From the NCBI GenBank assembly GCA_958296075.1, contig CATQHW010000002.1, forward strand, positions 1 to 64,000: a stretch of DNA of 64,000 nt, given 5' to 3'. Below the pieces are notes generated by a model, which saw only the letters and a program-made list of their open reading frames with translations, was not told the DNA's origin and searched no databases. This document shows positions 63,871 through 64,000 of the stretch, piece by piece. The stretch's first letter is position 1. Each line of letters begins with the position of its first letter. The position numbers were made by a program, and so were the translations under genes. Origin of the DNA: an uncultured Spirochaetia bacterium. Lineage in GTDB: Bacteria; Spirochaetota; Spirochaetia; SZUA-6; Bin103.

Positions 63871-64000
63871 GATCGAGAACCGCATCCTATGGCGCAAGGC
63901 GCGCGGCGAAAAGGCGTTGGGCGTGTCGATGAACGAGCCCTCGGAGGAGGTGGTCGAGCTGGCCGGCCGCATGGGACTCGACTTCGTCAACCTGGACGGC
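63869..64000 (+). CDS. HpcH/HpaI aldolase family protein, partial
   Basis: Only the first 44 codons are in the window: IENRILWRKARGEKALGVSM, then NEPSEEVVELAGRMGLDFVNLDG. This matches the first strand and helix of HpcH/HpaI-type 2-keto-3-deoxy acid aldolases. GGAGG lies 11 nt before the ATG. The gene is divergent from the ASST-like gene with overlapping start codons, so the two starts must share regulatory sequence. Confidence 0.8.
   Translation, partial: MIENRILWRKARGEKALGVSMNEPSEEVVELAGRMGLDFVNLDG

Noticed and set aside
1..64000. tRNA, rRNA and CRISPR arrays
   Set aside because: No cloverleaf-like GC stems with T-loop sequence and no regularly spaced short repeats were seen; a tRNAscan run would settle tRNAs.

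Overview
The window is GC-rich (roughly two thirds G+C by eye), densely coded, and carries no rRNA, tRNA or CRISPR array, so no phylum can be fixed. Abundant ABC importers, many small catabolic enzymes and a mosaic defence island suggest an uncultured heterotrophic bacterium, perhaps a host-associated or marine MAG; that is inference.

Layout. 1-6.4 kb (minus strand): oligopeptide/oligosaccharide-type ABC importer (ATPase cut by the left edge, permease, binding protein) with a BNR sialidase-like protein and a TIM-barrel glycosidase-like protein. 6.7-16.1 kb: FAH-family hydrolase, NagA-type deacetylase, Gfo/Idh/MocA oxidoreductase, ammonium transporter, VOC protein, SDR, fused E1 alpha/beta 2-oxoacid dehydrogenase and a LarA-like protein. 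16.2-25.9 kb: lipoprotein, M20 dipeptidase, zwf and a thioester-containing bacterial alpha-2-macroglobulin. 52.6-64 kb: a second Opp/Dpp-type importer, a complete BMP-type (nucleoside-like) importer, another Gfo/Idh/MocA oxidoreductase, an arylsulfotransferase-like protein, and the first 44 codons of an HpcH/HpaI aldolase.

The accessory core is 26-52.4 kb. It holds (i) a 1981-residue DEAD/DEAH helicase with a DUF1998-type region, a nuclease-like segment and a C-terminal LexA/S24 peptidase-like domain, preceded by a small membrane coiled-coil gene; (ii) a Uma2 endonuclease and a decayed two-ATPase module; (iii) an intact, compact operon for a bacterial ubiquitin-like conjugation pathway (Ubl, E2-like, JAB-E1 fusion, DUF6527-type protein, Clp-fold serine protease), divergent from an XRE-HTH plus ImmA/IrrE metallopeptidase pair across a shared promoter/operator region; (iv) a broken AlbA_2/HATPase gene; and (v) a translationally coupled drmD - drmMI-like methyltransferase - nucleotidyltransferase operon resembling the class 1 half of DISARM, with two frameshifts in the methyltransferase.

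The ubiquitin-like operon with its HTH/ImmA switch is the most interesting system. Neither the E2-like protein nor the E1 domain shows a cysteine where a canonical thioester Cys would be expected. The regulator pair resembles the CapH/CapP DNA-damage switch known from CBASS, so the working model is a damage-induced protein-conjugation defence. Broken genes (four frameshifts, two truncations) cluster between 33.6 and 47.8 kb, while the Ubl operon inside that span and the long flanking genes are intact.
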